33,318 bases of DNA from VYFG01 sp964403545 (GCA_964403545.1 CAYOGN010000237.1:1-33318), one strand, 5' to 3'; shown: positions 1-8,705, counted from the stretch's first letter. Notes: generated from the letters alone by a model not told the origin. Translations and numbers: made by a program.

Positions 1-2
1 CC

Positions 3-584
3 ATGTTATCGGTTTATATGTGTCTCGCTGCGGTAATCATGTGTTTGTTGATTGGCGGCGGCCTTGGTATTTGGGCAAGTCATAGTCAACGGGTTTCTAA
101 TTTTCTCCGACCCATTAACGACACCCTGCAAAGCATGCCCTTGTTCGTGATCCTGATCCCATTTTTGATGTTTTTTCAGATTGGTGAATTCACTTCATTC
201 CTGGCGATTATTGCCTACGCAATCGTGCCGACCATTCGCTATACCGAGCATGGCCTGCGAAATGTGCCCGATGAAACGGTAGAGGCAGCGGCATCCATGG
301 GATGTACCAGGAGACAAATGTTATGGGAAGTGAAAATGCCATTGGCGATCCCGGAAATTATGTTGGGACTCAATCAAACCGTGTTGTTTGCCCTCGCGAT
401 GCTGGTTATTACCGCGTTGGTGGGGAGTAAGGGTCTTGGACAATCAGTTTATATTGCCCTTAGCAACGCAGACGCAGGTCTGGGTATTGTCGCCGGGCTC
501 AGCATGGCGTTGATTGCAATTATTGCCGATCGAATTATTCAGTCGTGGAGTAAAAAACGAAAAGAAGTGCTCGGACTGGTATAA
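3..584 (+). CDS. ABC transporter permease, ProW/OpuAB (glycine betaine/histidine) type, partial
   Basis: Inner-membrane permease of a binding-protein-dependent importer of the ProW/OpuAB/HutW family. The 193 visible residues hold about five hydrophobic segments and the cytoplasmic EAA loop (residues 94-107, EAAASMGCTRRQML) that docks to the ATPase, followed by the family block around VGSKGLGQ (140-147). The open frame touches the window edge, so the true start may lie outside; the visible ATG at base 3 may be internal. The ligand cannot be read from the sequence: family members carry betaine, choline, proline or histidine. A histidine ammonia-lyase lies 3.4 kb away, so a HutW-like role is possible, but unrelated genes intervene. 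It ends 38 bases before the convergent ppnN stop, with no clear terminator hairpin in the gap. Confidence 0.85.
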   Translation: MLSVYMCLAAVIMCLLIGGGLGIWASHSQRVSNFLRPINDTLQSMPLFVILIPFLMFFQIGEFTSFLAIIAYAIVPTIRYTEHGLRNVPDETVEAAASMGCTRRQMLWEVKMPLAIPEIMLGLNQTVLFALAMLVITALVGSKGLGQSVYIALSNADAGLGIVAGLSMALIAIIADRIIQSWSKKRKEVLGLV

Positions 585-622
585 CTGGAACCGATGAGTG
601 GAGGATATTTGGTAAAACCAGA

Positions 623-2026
623 TCAGGTGACTATACGGTAGCAGGGCTCGTAAGCCTGCCCACCAGGGAGTTTCATCCTGTTGTCCTTGACGAAGGCGGC
701 AAGCAGCGAATCGAGTGATGCAATTATTTCCGGGTCTCCCCTGATTTCGAAAAGCCCATGTTTGCGGATAGCTTCCAGTCCATCCGGCTTTACATTGCCA
801 GCGACGATGCCGGAAAAAATACGCCGTAAATTGGCCGCCAGCTGGTGCAGTGGGAGAGAGCGATCGATGCGTGCACTCAGCATATTTTCATGGGTGGGTC
901 TGAAGGGAGTTTGAAAGTCGTTGTCTATTTTCAGCAACCAGTTGAAATAGAATGCGTCATTGCGGGCTATACGAAATTTTCGAACCTGTTCGAGCCCCAA
1001 TGCCATTGTTTTTGCGACCCGTTCCGGGTCGTCAATTATTATCTGATAGCGAGAGCAGGTTTCCTCTCCAAGGGAGAGTTTAATAAAGCGATCAATCCGG
1101 TCGAAATAGGCAGCCGATTCTTTGGGTCCGGTCATTACGATTGGAAAAGGAATACTGCTATTCGCCGGATTTAACAAAATTCCGAGCAAATACAAAATTT
1201 CTTCTGCTGTCCCTACGCCACCCGGAAACACGATTATTCCGTGTCCCAGGCGGACAAATGCTTCCAGTCGCTTCTCTATGTCTGGCATAACAATCAGTTC
1301 ACTGACCATTGGATTCGGGGACTCTGCAGCGATAATACCCGGTTCCGACAAGCCAATATATCGGCGTGATTCGACTCGTTGTTTTGCATGAGCGATGGTT
1401 GCACCTTTCATCGGGCCTTTCATCGCCCCTGGACCACAACCGGTAATGATGTTGAGTCGCCTGAGTCCCAGCTGGTAGCCGCATACCTTGGTGTAGTCAT
1501 ACTCCGGAACGGAAATGGAATGGCCACCCCAACACACTACCAGGTCAGGGTTTACCTGGGGCAACAAAGCCCGGGCATTACGCAGCATTTCAAATACAGC
1601 ATTGGTTATGCCGGAGGACGATGCAATGTCATGATGTGGATTGTCTTTGATCTCGCTGTCAAAGTAGACCAGATCCCGTATCACCGCTGAAAGCAACTCC
1701 CGGACGCCCTCGATAATACGACCATCGACGAATGCCCAGCCCGGTGCGTTGGTCAGTTGCAACCGAAGTCCCCGGTTAACCTGCTGCACCTCGATCTCGA
1801 AATCCCGATATCTCTCAAGCAACGCTTCTCCATCGTCGCCCTGGTTGCCACTACTCAGCACTGCAAGGGCACAGCGATGGAGCAGTCCGGACAAGTCTCC
1901 CCGGCTGACATCGTGGAGTCTTTCGACTTCATGGCGACTCAGGGTGTTGAGCATGCCAGCGGGATATAAACGGGTAGATACCGAATCAGTGGGCAAAACG
2001 AAAATCCTCAAATTGTTTGTCGGCAA
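623..2026 (-). CDS. ppnN: Pyrimidine/purine nucleotide 5'-monophosphate nucleosidase (LOG family)
   Basis: Cytosolic enzyme that hydrolyses nucleoside 5'-monophosphates to base plus ribose 5-phosphate, feeding nucleotide salvage; E. coli PpnN is stimulated by (p)ppGpp. The 467-residue length matches the family (about 455). The lysine-decarboxylase-like Rossmann core shows GCGPGAMKGPMKGA and the signature PGGVGTAEE, the nucleotide-binding and catalytic loop of LOG proteins. The N-terminal stretch (MLNTLSRHEVERL, then FVDGRII) matches the extra PpnN N-domain, which plain LOG cytokinin enzymes lack. The start at 2026 is the only ATG before the conserved region. It is divergent from maeA with just 36 bases between start codons, so the two promoters must overlap or lie inside the opposite gene. 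Confidence 0.93.
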   Translation of the reverse strand: MPTNNLRIFVLPTDSVSTRLYPAGMLNTLSRHEVERLHDVSRGDLSGLLHRCALAVLSSGNQGDDGEALLERYRDFEIEVQQVNRGLRLQLTNAPGWAFVDGRIIEGVRELLSAVIRDLVYFDSEIKDNPHHDIASSSGITNAVFEMLRNARALLPQVNPDLVVCWGGHSISVPEYDYTKVCGYQLGLRRLNIITGCGPGAMKGPMKGATIAHAKQRVESRRYIGLSEPGIIAAESPNPMVSELIVMPDIEKRLEAFVRLGHGIIVFPGGVGTAEEILYLLGILLNPANSSIPFPIVMTGPKESAAYFDRIDRFIKLSLGEETCSRYQIIIDDPERVAKTMALGLEQVRKFRIARNDAFYFNWLLKIDNDFQTPFRPTHENMLSARIDRSLPLHQLAANLRRIFSGIVAGNVKPDGLEAIRKHGLFEIRGDPEIIASLDSLLAAFVKDNRMKLPGGQAYEPCYRIVT

Positions 2027-2062
2027 GCTTAACCTAAACGAGAAAAATGCGACAATATCGAT

Positions 2063-3691
2063 ATGGCTAAATCAATAGAAACAAAATTATCAACTGGCGT
2101 CGAGTTGCTACGGAATGCGGCGTTAAACAAGTCAACGGCATTTACCGAGGAAGAACGGGATCGTCTGGGTCTGAGAGGACTGTTGCCGGCAAATGTTGGC
2201 AGCATGAGGACGCAACTGGGACGAGTGCTGGCAAATATGCGGCGAAAAGGTAATGACATCGAGAAATATATATTTCTCTCCGCATTGCAGGATCGCAATG
2301 AGAGACTATTTTATCGTTTGATCATGGAGAATTTCGTTGAAATTATGCCGTTAATTTATACCCCGACGGTGGGCCAGGCCTGTAAAGAATTTGCCGATAT
2401 CTTTCGCACTGAAAAAGGATTTTATATCACCGCCCTGGATCGTGGCCGTATTCGAAAAATACTGGAAAACTGGCCCCATCGCGATATACGTATTATCGTT
2501 ATCACCGATGGTGAACGGATTCTGGGGCTGGGAGATCTTGGTGCCAATGGCATGGGTATTCCCCTTGGAAAACTAAGCCTCTATTGTGCTTGCGCAGGGA
2601 TCGATCCGAGACAATGTTTGCCGGTAATGCTGGATGTCGGTACCGACAATCAGGCATTACTGGATGATCCGGTATACCTCGGTTTGCATAGAAAACGTGA
2701 GCGCGGCGAACCTTACTACGCGTTGATGGATGAATTTATAGAAGCAGCAACTGATGCATTTCCGGGTGTGCTGATTCAATTCGAAGACTTCATCGCCATG
2801 AATGCATACGCCCATCTCAACAATTATCGCGAAAAGGTTCTTTGTTTTAATGATGATATTCAGGGTACGGCGGCCGTGGTATTAGCCGGAGTCTATGCCT
2901 CAACCCGAATTTCGGGGATAGACTTTAAGGATCTGAAGTTTGTTTTCCTGGGCGCGGGGTCGGCGGCATCGGGAATTGGAAACATGATTGCGAGCGCCCT
3001 GATCGCAGAAGGATTGAGTACTGAAGAGGCCCATCGCAGATTGATATTTTTTGACCAGGATGGGCTGATCAATGCGCAACGCGCGGCTCTGGCGAACTAT
3101 ATCCAGGGGTTTGCCCACGACTTGCCGGAGATGTCCCTGCTCCAGGCGATAGAGATGCATCAACCGGATATCCTGATAGGGGCGACCGGGGTTCCCGCGA
3201 CCTTTACCAGGGAAATTGTTGGCCTGATGGCAAAAATAAAACAATGCCCAGGCATATTTGCCTTGTCTAATCCTACTACCCGAGCCGAGTGTACCGCAGA
3301 GCAGGCGTACGCATGGACGGATGGACGGGCAATATTTGCCAGCGGAAGTCCATTTGATCCGGTTTACCATGACGGTCATCAAATCACCCCCGGCCAGGGC
3401 AATAATTCCTATATATTCCCCGGGGTGGGGCTGGGTATGATTGCATGTGAAGGAAAGACTATTCCTGACAGTATTTTTTTGGAAGCAGCCAAAGCGCTGG
3501 CGAAAACGGTGAGTGACAGGGATCTTGAGATGGGTTCCATTTATCCGCCTCTGGAGAATATTCGCGAAGTATCGTTGAGCATCGCAACGGCGGTGGCAAA
3601 TCACGCCTATACTGAAAATCTGGCCAATAATTCCAAACCCGCCGATATTCGCGAGTATATAGAATCGTTAATGTACTTCCCGGACTACTAG
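2063..3691 (+). CDS. maeA: NAD-dependent malic enzyme (oxaloacetate-decarboxylating)
   Basis: Converts L-malate plus NAD to pyruvate, CO2 and NADH in the cytosol, linking the TCA cycle to pyruvate. The 542 residues match the long SfcA/MaeA type. Visible active-site elements are Tyr99 in YTPTVG, Lys170 in GANGMGIPLGK, the divalent-metal ligands Glu241-Asp242 (QFEDF) and Asp265 (FNDDIQGTA), the dinucleotide loop GAGSAASGIG, and the late SNPT motif. All catalytic residues are present. It is transcribed divergently from ppnN, and the short 36-base spacer argues for a promoter partly inside the ppnN coding region. It stands alone rather than in an operon. Confidence 0.96.
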   Translation: MAKSIETKLSTGVELLRNAALNKSTAFTEEERDRLGLRGLLPANVGSMRTQLGRVLANMRRKGNDIEKYIFLSALQDRNERLFYRLIMENFVEIMPLIYTPTVGQACKEFADIFRTEKGFYITALDRGRIRKILENWPHRDIRIIVITDGERILGLGDLGANGMGIPLGKLSLYCACAGIDPRQCLPVMLDVGTDNQALLDDPVYLGLHRKRERGEPYYALMDEFIEAATDAFPGVLIQFEDFIAMNAYAHLNNYREKVLCFNDDIQGTAAVVLAGVYASTRISGIDFKDLKFVFLGAGSAASGIGNMIASALIAEGLSTEEAHRRLIFFDQDGLINAQRAALANYIQGFAHDLPEMSLLQAIEMHQPDILIGATGVPATFTREIVGLMAKIKQCPGIFALSNPTTRAECTAEQAYAWTDGRAIFASGSPFDPVYHDGHQITPGQGNNSYIFPGVGLGMIACEGKTIPDSIFLEAAKALAKTVSDRDLEMGSIYPPLENIREVSLSIATAVANHAYTENLANNSKPADIREYIESLMYFPDY

Positions 3692-3903
3692 CGTAAACGT
3701 CTACCACATCTACAAGCATACCCACATCCATGGGCAAGCTTTACAAACATTCTCTGCAACGGCTCTACGCTGGAAAGGTCGACCAGGCGCTTGAATGAAT
3801 CATTGTATCCCCTGGTTTTCCATGCGAAATGTTCGTTGCCCACAAAATCGTTTTTATCAACACTCAATGCACGATACGTTTCTTTATGCGACATTTGGGT
3901 CAT
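3688..3903 (-). CDS. Small ORF of unknown function downstream of the ammonia-lyase
   Basis: I do not recognise this 71-codon frame. It lies 57 bases downstream of the ammonia-lyase on the same strand, and its stop overlaps the end of convergent maeA. The frame stays open upstream of the ATG, through the 57-base gap and into the ammonia-lyase. Residues from about 18 codons before the ATG to about codon 58 have a protein-like composition (for example CHFFVQGQDHD, then SHKETYRALSVDKN, then FAWKTRGYNDSFKRL). The last dozen codons look non-coding. It may be a broken piece of a longer gene or a chance frame; no function is proposed. Confidence 0.25.
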   Translation of the reverse strand: MTQMSHKETYRALSVDKNDFVGNEHFAWKTRGYNDSFKRLVDLSSVEPLQRMFVKLAHGCGYACRCGRRLR

Positions 3904-3959
3904 GTCGTGGTCTTGACCCTGGACAAAAAAATGGCAGCGCTTGGTAATTGGATCCAGTA

Positions 3960-5582
3960 TTACTCGATCTGCCCCACCACCCGAGTACAGGCCTGAATCA
4001 TTGAGTCATTTTCAACCAGAGAAAGAGCGGCATGCATGTCTTCCGCGTACCAGACATCGCCCTGATCACGGTAGGGGATTGACTCACGCACCGTTTCCAG
4101 CACCGCATTGGTCGCAGTAGCAAGGGGAAAATCCTTACTGATTGAGGCGACGCTGGATAATGCCTGGCAGGCCAGCAGGATTTCTCCGGCGACGATCATG
4201 CGGGTGTTGCTCACAATCATAGCGCCTTTTCGCGCGCACCAGGTTGAGTTTGATACATGGTCTTCTGCATTGCCTTTCCCCGGTATGGAGTCGATAGATC
4301 CTGGTGTGGACAAGGTGCGATTTTCCATTACCAGGGCAGATAATGAACACTGCACGGTAGAGTATCCAGTATTGAGCCCCGGTTTTCCGCTTGCCAGATT
4401 GGGCGCGAGACCGTGGCTCATAGCCGGATCAATTAGCCTCGCGACACGGCGCTCACATATCGAGGAGACGTCCGTCATCACCATTGCGAGAAGATCCATG
4501 GCCTGGGCAATGTACTGGCCGTGAAAGTGGCCGCCGGATACCGCCCGTCGCACACCTTCCACCTCGACAATCAATGGGTTGTCGGTAGCTGAATTAATTT
4601 CTCGCTCGACGATTCCGGAAATATAATCCAGAGCCTCGCGCATCGGGCCATGGACCTGGGGCGCGCAGCGCAGTGAATAGGTGTCCTGCACACGGGGTGC
4701 AGGATCTGCTCCCGGTGGTCTGGTATCACCAGGATACCGCAGTGCACGTGCCTGTTCTGACATTCGCCGAGAATCTTCTGTTAATCGCATAACATTGCGC
4801 GCGACCAGCTGCTGTCCGGGATGTGGGCGGGCGGCATGTATTTCAGGAATAAAAGCGTCTTTCTCACACCGCATGGCTTCAAGAGACAGAGAAAGGGCAA
4901 TATCAGCATTTTTTGCAACGCTGCATGCATCCATAATAGCCAGTGTAGCAATAGCCAGTGATGCAGTAGATCCATTGATTAATGCCGAGGCATCCTTCGC
5001 CTGCATGTCGAGGCCTGGAGGCAATTCGGCATCTGCCAACGCTTCGCTGGCAGCAAGTCGCTTTTCATCACGGTAAATAAAAGCATTTTCGAATCCACAT
5101 AAAGCGCCAGCCATATGTGCAAGTGGCGCCAGGTCGCCGGAAGCGCCTACTGATCCCTGGGCGGGAATTGACGGAATCAGATCGTGATTGAGAAAATCTA
5201 CAAGCCGATCCACTACCGCGAGAGATACCCCGGAATAGTCAGACATAAATGCATTGAGGCGCAACAACATCATTGCACGCACCACATCCGGAGCAAGGTC
5301 AGGTCCAATTCCTGTGGCGTGGGCGAGGATCAGATTGGTCTGAAACGGGGCAATATCCTCTACCGATATCCGAGTGTTTTTAAACGCACCAACCCCGGTA
5401 TTAAATGAGTAGATAAGCGGTGCATCCTCATTCATCCATCGGGATTCAATGAATTCGCGCGTTGCAGAGAGCCGCCGTCTTACTTCTTTGTCTACTGCTA
5501 CCCGACGCCGACTCCGTGATATGGTCAAAACGTCAGAAAGTGACAACGGGCTGGTGCCAAGGGTATATGAATCAGTCATCAA
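3960..5582 (-). CDS. hutH: Histidine ammonia-lyase-like MIO enzyme
   Basis: Aromatic amino-acid lyase that removes ammonia non-oxidatively, for histidine giving urocanate. It carries the MIO prosthetic-group triad Ala147-Ser148-Gly149 in GSVGASGDLAPLAH, the catalytic Tyr58 in YSFNTGVGAF, and the family blocks NGSTASLA, QDTYSLRCAPQVHG and NSATDNPLIVE. His88 (LILAHATG) and Glu440 (NAEDHVSN) correspond to the His and Glu that mark histidine lyases rather than phenylalanine or tyrosine lyases. At 540 residues it is somewhat longer than typical HutH (about 510), and the Tyr-loop and NAEDHVSNST region differ from textbook HutH. No hutU, hutI or hutG is nearby, so histidine is likely but not certain as substrate. 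A dyad repeat lies about 40 bases upstream of the start. Confidence 0.8.
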   Translation of the reverse strand: MMTDSYTLGTSPLSLSDVLTISRSRRRVAVDKEVRRRLSATREFIESRWMNEDAPLIYSFNTGVGAFKNTRISVEDIAPFQTNLILAHATGIGPDLAPDVVRAMMLLRLNAFMSDYSGVSLAVVDRLVDFLNHDLIPSIPAQGSVGASGDLAPLAHMAGALCGFENAFIYRDEKRLAASEALADAELPPGLDMQAKDASALINGSTASLAIATLAIMDACSVAKNADIALSLSLEAMRCEKDAFIPEIHAARPHPGQQLVARNVMRLTEDSRRMSEQARALRYPGDTRPPGADPAPRVQDTYSLRCAPQVHGPMREALDYISGIVEREINSATDNPLIVEVEGVRRAVSGGHFHGQYIAQAMDLLAMVMTDVSSICERRVARLIDPAMSHGLAPNLASGKPGLNTGYSTVQCSLSALVMENRTLSTPGSIDSIPGKGNAEDHVSNSTWCARKGAMIVSNTRMIVAGEILLACQALSSVASISKDFPLATATNAVLETVRESIPYRDQGDVWYAEDMHAALSLVENDSMIQACTRVVGQIE

Positions 5583-5621
5583 ATAATTAACTTTAAAAAG
5601 AACGATTTTACGCTGGTTAAG

Positions 5622-5643
5622 CTAGTGTGTTGGACCACTAGCA
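5622..5643. promoter_or_regulatory. Perfect 7-bp dyad, candidate operator upstream of the ammonia-lyase
   Basis: Inverted repeat GCTAGTG / CACTAGC with an 8-base centre TGTTGGAC. It lies 40-62 bases upstream of the ammonia-lyase start. A possible minus-strand -10 (TAAAAT, complement of 5606-5611) would place this dyad over the -35 position. A near-identical 21-base copy occurs at 9741-9761. There is no T-run, so it is not an obvious terminator. The operator role is inference from position and symmetry. Confidence 0.4.
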
Positions 5644-5743
5644 GCATCTTTGTTGTTTTGGCGACAAATTAATCTGCATCTGCCTTTGATTTCGAAACTT
5701 TGATTCAATACACTGGTTTTCCTGGCTAAAAAAGAATATTGCG

Positions 5744-6085
5744 ATGATACCGATGGGCACCGTAGTAACAGTCTGCATGATTTCTGGTGTAATCATGGCA
5801 GCGCAGCTACCGCTAATGAAAAGTTTCCCTGCGTTAGTCAACAGGCTGGTAGGCGCTGTGGTATTCGCTGCCGGTCTCTGGAACGTGCTTTGGTATGGCC
5901 TCCAACATCTGCGCGAATTTTGGGGTATTGCCGCTCTGGTATCAGGAGTGCTGATGATCGTCACGGCAATCTATATACTTGATGAAACCCGATTACCAGC
6001 AGGCTTACGCAGGGCAAAGCCGGTAGTACTGGGTTTGTTGCTGGGTTGCTCGATAATCTACGCGGTTACGATTGCTCGGCTCTAA
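5744..6085 (+). CDS. Small four-helix membrane protein of unknown function
   Basis: A 113-residue protein that is nearly all membrane. Four hydrophobic segments are visible at about residues 6-25, 31-54, 60-80 and 91-111, separated by short charged loops (QHLREF; DETRLPAGLRRAKP). Both ends are short, and there is no signal-peptide cleavage motif. ATG at 5744 is used; a second ATG in the same frame three codons later would also do. It lies 21 bases before the GNAT gene on the same strand, so the two are probably co-transcribed. I cannot assign it to a named family, and no function is proposed. Confidence 0.6.
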   Translation: MIPMGTVVTVCMISGVIMAAQLPLMKSFPALVNRLVGAVVFAAGLWNVLWYGLQHLREFWGIAALVSGVLMIVTAIYILDETRLPAGLRRAKPVVLGLLLGCSIIYAVTIARL

Positions 6086-6106
6086 TTTTTTTGGCAACGT
6101 ATTCTT

Positions 6107-6556
6107 ATGATGAAAATAATCCGGGCAAGCAAAAAGAATATTGGTCAGGTCTCCCATCTGTTTGACCTGTATCGACAGTTTTATCAATGTGCTCCTGATT
6201 TTGACCTGGCGCAGAAATATATTTCAGATCGAATACACAGAGATGAATCGATAATTTTTCTGGCGCTTGAGGAGGAGTCTATCGCGACCGGTTTTGTTCA
6301 GTTGTATCCATCTTTCTGTTCTGTAGACGCTGTCAAAATTCTGATTCTTTACGATCTATATGTTGATGGCAATTACCGCAAATGCGGAATTGGCGAGGCA
6401 TTAATGAATCGAGCAACAGAATTTGCCAGAGACCAGAGCGTTGGGAGACTGGATTTATTGACCGAACATTCCAATAAGGCGGGGCAGGCATTGTACGAAA
6501 AACTCGGGTACCAGAAAGTACTGGAAGATTTCTATGCATATTCGCTAAAGGTCTAA
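6107..6556 (+). CDS. GNAT-family N-acetyltransferase
   Basis: Transfers an acetyl group from acetyl-CoA to an amine of unknown identity. The 149-residue length is that of a single GNAT domain. The N-terminal strand-helix (IIRASKKNIGQVSHLFDLYRQF) and the core strand ending LYDLYVDGNYRKCGIGEALM contain motif A: the R/K-x-x-G-I-G-x-A pyrophosphate-binding loop, here RKCGIGEAL. The later block LYEKLGYQKV is motif B. It starts 21 bases after the small membrane protein gene on the same strand. Its stop codon overlaps by four bases the stop of the convergent thioesterase gene. Confidence 0.85.
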   Translation: MMKIIRASKKNIGQVSHLFDLYRQFYQCAPDFDLAQKYISDRIHRDESIIFLALEEESIATGFVQLYPSFCSVDAVKILILYDLYVDGNYRKCGIGEALMNRATEFARDQSVGRLDLLTEHSNKAGQALYEKLGYQKVLEDFYAYSLKV

Positions 6557-6954
6557 TACAGATTACGACCAAGACAATCCGGAACCGGAATTGTTTTTCG
6601 GATCGCCATATCCATAATTACACTGGTTGTCTGGCCATCGATTGCTGTCTCTCCATTGGCTTTCACGATTATTTGTTTCAAGGTAAAACTTTTGGTTCCC
6701 ATCTCGCCGGGAAATGTTTTAACGATGATCTTTTCTCCCAAAAAGCACTCCAGTCGATAGTTTACGTTGATATTTACGACGATTGTGCCAAGGGTTTCAC
6801 TGCCACTCCATGGTCGTCCGCCCCATAGTCCACATTGTGCATACCAATGGTCTCGTGCCAGTTCAAGGTACTTGATAGCATCAACATGATTGAGATGACC
6901 CAGTTCATCCGTGTGCTTTTCCAGCACTTCGAATTCTTTCTGACTACAAATCAT
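6553..6954 (-). CDS. Acyl-CoA thioesterase, 4HBT/YbgC-like hotdog fold
   Basis: A 133-residue single hotdog domain that hydrolyses acyl- or aryl-CoA thioesters. The helix-start signature TDELGHLNHVDAIKYLELARDHW (residues about 15-37) corresponds to the D-x-x-GH-x-N-x-x-x-Y motif of the YbgC/4-hydroxybenzoyl-CoA thioesterase group. The first half of the usual YxDxD pattern is replaced by HTDE, so the catalytic Asp position should be checked by alignment. Its start overlaps the 3' end of the upstream aminotransferase by 11 bases on the same strand, so the two are translationally coupled. This suggests the aminotransferase product is carried onward as a CoA thioester, or that the thioesterase releases it. 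Confidence 0.82.
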   Translation of the reverse strand: MICSQKEFEVLEKHTDELGHLNHVDAIKYLELARDHWYAQCGLWGGRPWSGSETLGTIVVNINVNYRLECFLGEKIIVKTFPGEMGTKSFTLKQIIVKANGETAIDGQTTSVIMDMAIRKTIPVPDCLGRNLY

Positions 6955-8311
6955 TCATTGCAGCCTGAATGCTCTGATCCAGAATATCGACGATTTCATT
7001 GATCTGGGCTTCAGTCAGCGTCAGGCAGGGGGACAAAACTGCCATGCTACCCAGGGGCCTCACTACCAATCCCCTTTTCTGTGCGTGTACGGAAACCATT
7101 TTTCCAATATTTGTATCGTCGTCAAAGGGGTCTTTCGAGTTTTTATCCTTGACGAATTCGATGCCCATCATAAAGTGACTGCCTCGTACCTCGCCAACAA
7201 TATCATGGCGTTCAAGAGATTTAAGACCGGACTCAAATGCAGGACCATATTTCCGAACGTGGCCACAAATATCTTCTCGTTCCAGGATCGCAATATTGGT
7301 CAATGCCGCAGCGCAGCAGGCCGGATGACCGGAGTATGTCATTCCATGGAGGAACATTGCACCAGGCTGCGATATCACATCATAAATTTCATCTGTAATA
7401 ATGGTCGCGGACATTGGCTGATAGCCGGAGGTCAGACCTTTCGCCGAACAGATAATATCGGGCTGGATATTGAACACAGCTTTGGAGGCAAACATATGCC
7501 CGAGGCGGCCGAATGCAGTGACCACTTCATCGGAAATGGTTTTGATTTCATACTTCTGGCAAACCTCCCAGGCACGCCGATGATAGCCCTCGGGGGGTAC
7601 GATGACACCACCCGCGCCCATGATCGGTTCTGCGATAAATCCGGCAATATTCTCCGCGCCTATCTGTTCGATTTTTTGTTCCATCTCCTCAATCAGAAAA
7701 TCACAAAACTGTTCGCGACTCATTCCATCCGGTCGTCGGTACGGATACGGCGATGATAGAAAATCGACGATGTGATCAGCTGAATCCCATCCTTCACGGT
7801 AGGCGGGTGTTGTCATCGCGATGGCCATATAGGGAGAGCCATGGTAGGCACCGATACGGGAAAGTATTCGCTTCTTGTTTGGTTTGCCCTTGCGATTGAA
7901 ATAGTGGTGAAGCATACGCACCGCACTGTCATTGGCGACCGAACCGGAATTCCCAAAATACACTCGATTCAACGAGCCGGGCGCAAGGGAAGTAATTTTC
8001 TGTGACAGTTCTGCAGCCAGAGGATGCGTCAAATTGTAAAACGTAGAATAGTAATCCAGGGTTTTTAGCTGCTCGGCAATGGCATCCGCAATTTCGGCCC
8101 GACCGTGGCCTACGTTAACACACCAAAGTCCACCGATCCCATCGATAAACTTGTTGCCCTCTGCATCATATACGTAGGGGCCTTCGGCTCGTACAATTAC
8201 GGTCCGTGCATCTTTCTGCTTTAACCCATCCAGGTCTGCAAATGAATGGACCAGATGGTTGTCTTGCTCTAGAATTTTTTCAGTGCTGTAATTGTGGGCA
8301 GGTTTGTTCAT
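6944..8311 (-). CDS. Class III (omega-amino acid:pyruvate-type) aminotransferase
   Basis: PLP-dependent aminotransferase of the ornithine/omega-amino acid class. PLP would bind Lys291 (IICSAKGLTSGYQP), with Asp261 (TISDEVVTAFGR) holding the pyridine nitrogen and the phosphate-side loop at residues 120-127. Length (455) and blocks such as IGGLWCVNVGHGR and TYSGHPACCAAAL match the beta-alanine, taurine and putrescine:pyruvate aminotransferase group. The loop reads NSGSVAND where almost all relatives have NSGSEAND, so the usual Glu is Val125. It heads a two-gene operon with the overlapping thioesterase. The exact amine donor cannot be read; beta-alanine-like or diamine substrates fit the neighbourhood. 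Confidence 0.9.
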   Translation of the reverse strand: MNKPAHNYSTEKILEQDNHLVHSFADLDGLKQKDARTVIVRAEGPYVYDAEGNKFIDGIGGLWCVNVGHGRAEIADAIAEQLKTLDYYSTFYNLTHPLAAELSQKITSLAPGSLNRVYFGNSGSVANDSAVRMLHHYFNRKGKPNKKRILSRIGAYHGSPYMAIAMTTPAYREGWDSADHIVDFLSSPYPYRRPDGMSREQFCDFLIEEMEQKIEQIGAENIAGFIAEPIMGAGGVIVPPEGYHRRAWEVCQKYEIKTISDEVVTAFGRLGHMFASKAVFNIQPDIICSAKGLTSGYQPMSATIITDEIYDVISQPGAMFLHGMTYSGHPACCAAALTNIAILEREDICGHVRKYGPAFESGLKSLERHDIVGEVRGSHFMMGIEFVKDKNSKDPFDDDTNIGKMVSVHAQKRGLVVRPLGSMAVLSPCLTLTEAQINEIVDILDQSIQAAMNDL

Positions 8312-8380
8312 ATCGATGTTCCAGTAGTTTTTAGCCAGGTGAATTTAGTAGAGACGCCCTTTATACATAAAGTATTTGTT

Positions 8381-8584
8381 TCAGGCAAACATTGCCTTTG
8401 TCGTCACAATCAGACGGTTTGCGCCGGCTGCTATATAGCGTTGGCACGCGTGGCCAATTCCGCGAATCTTGAATGACCCGGAAGGCTGTAGCGCCTCCAT
8501 TTTAAGCCATATACGCGCATCTCTAAATGAAAGTGTCGCTGACTCTACGAGCGGTGTGTTGGTATGTAATGGGTTAGTGATCAT
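8381..8584 (-). pseudogene. N-terminal stump of an L-serine/threonine dehydratase
   Basis: This 67-codon frame encodes only the start of a PLP-dependent serine dehydratase (fold type II, normally about 320 residues). It includes LHTNTPLVESATLSF, WLKMEALQP and the PLP-lysine motif PSGSFKIRGIGHACQR. After RLIVTT, where relatives continue into the Ser-Gly-Gly-Asn phosphate-binding loop, the frame becomes KAMFA and stops. The remaining roughly 250 residues are absent: the next 69 bases before the aminotransferase start are non-coding in all frames examined. It is a deletion remnant, since a PLP lysine without the rest of the fold cannot be active. The family assignment of the stump is strong. Confidence 0.8.
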
Positions 8585-8705
8585 GATTTTACAATTGGAA
8601 TTTTCACGGTAACGCTAATGCCGGGGCTATGGATGAGTGTTGCAGATTTTATTATAGATCGAGAAGATCTTTTTGCTATATAGCCAGATTCAGGGTTGTA
8701 TTGCT
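8585..8705. other. Intergenic spacer before the DMT transporter
   Basis: With the dehydratase stump this forms a 394-base stretch (8312-8705) without an intact gene. The spacer is AT-rich around 8640-8665 (ATTTTATTATAG) and probably carries the transporter promoter. I could not place a convincing -35/-10 pair with normal spacing. Confidence 0.3.

Noticed and set aside
2900..3604. 234-codon frame antisense to the malic enzyme
   Set aside because: Shadow of the maeA reading frame; the translation is rich in Arg, Cys and His without domain features.
4108..4524. 138-codon frame antisense to the ammonia-lyase
   Set aside because: It lies wholly within a strongly supported gene on the other strand and its translation shows no family motif; same for 4681-5076.
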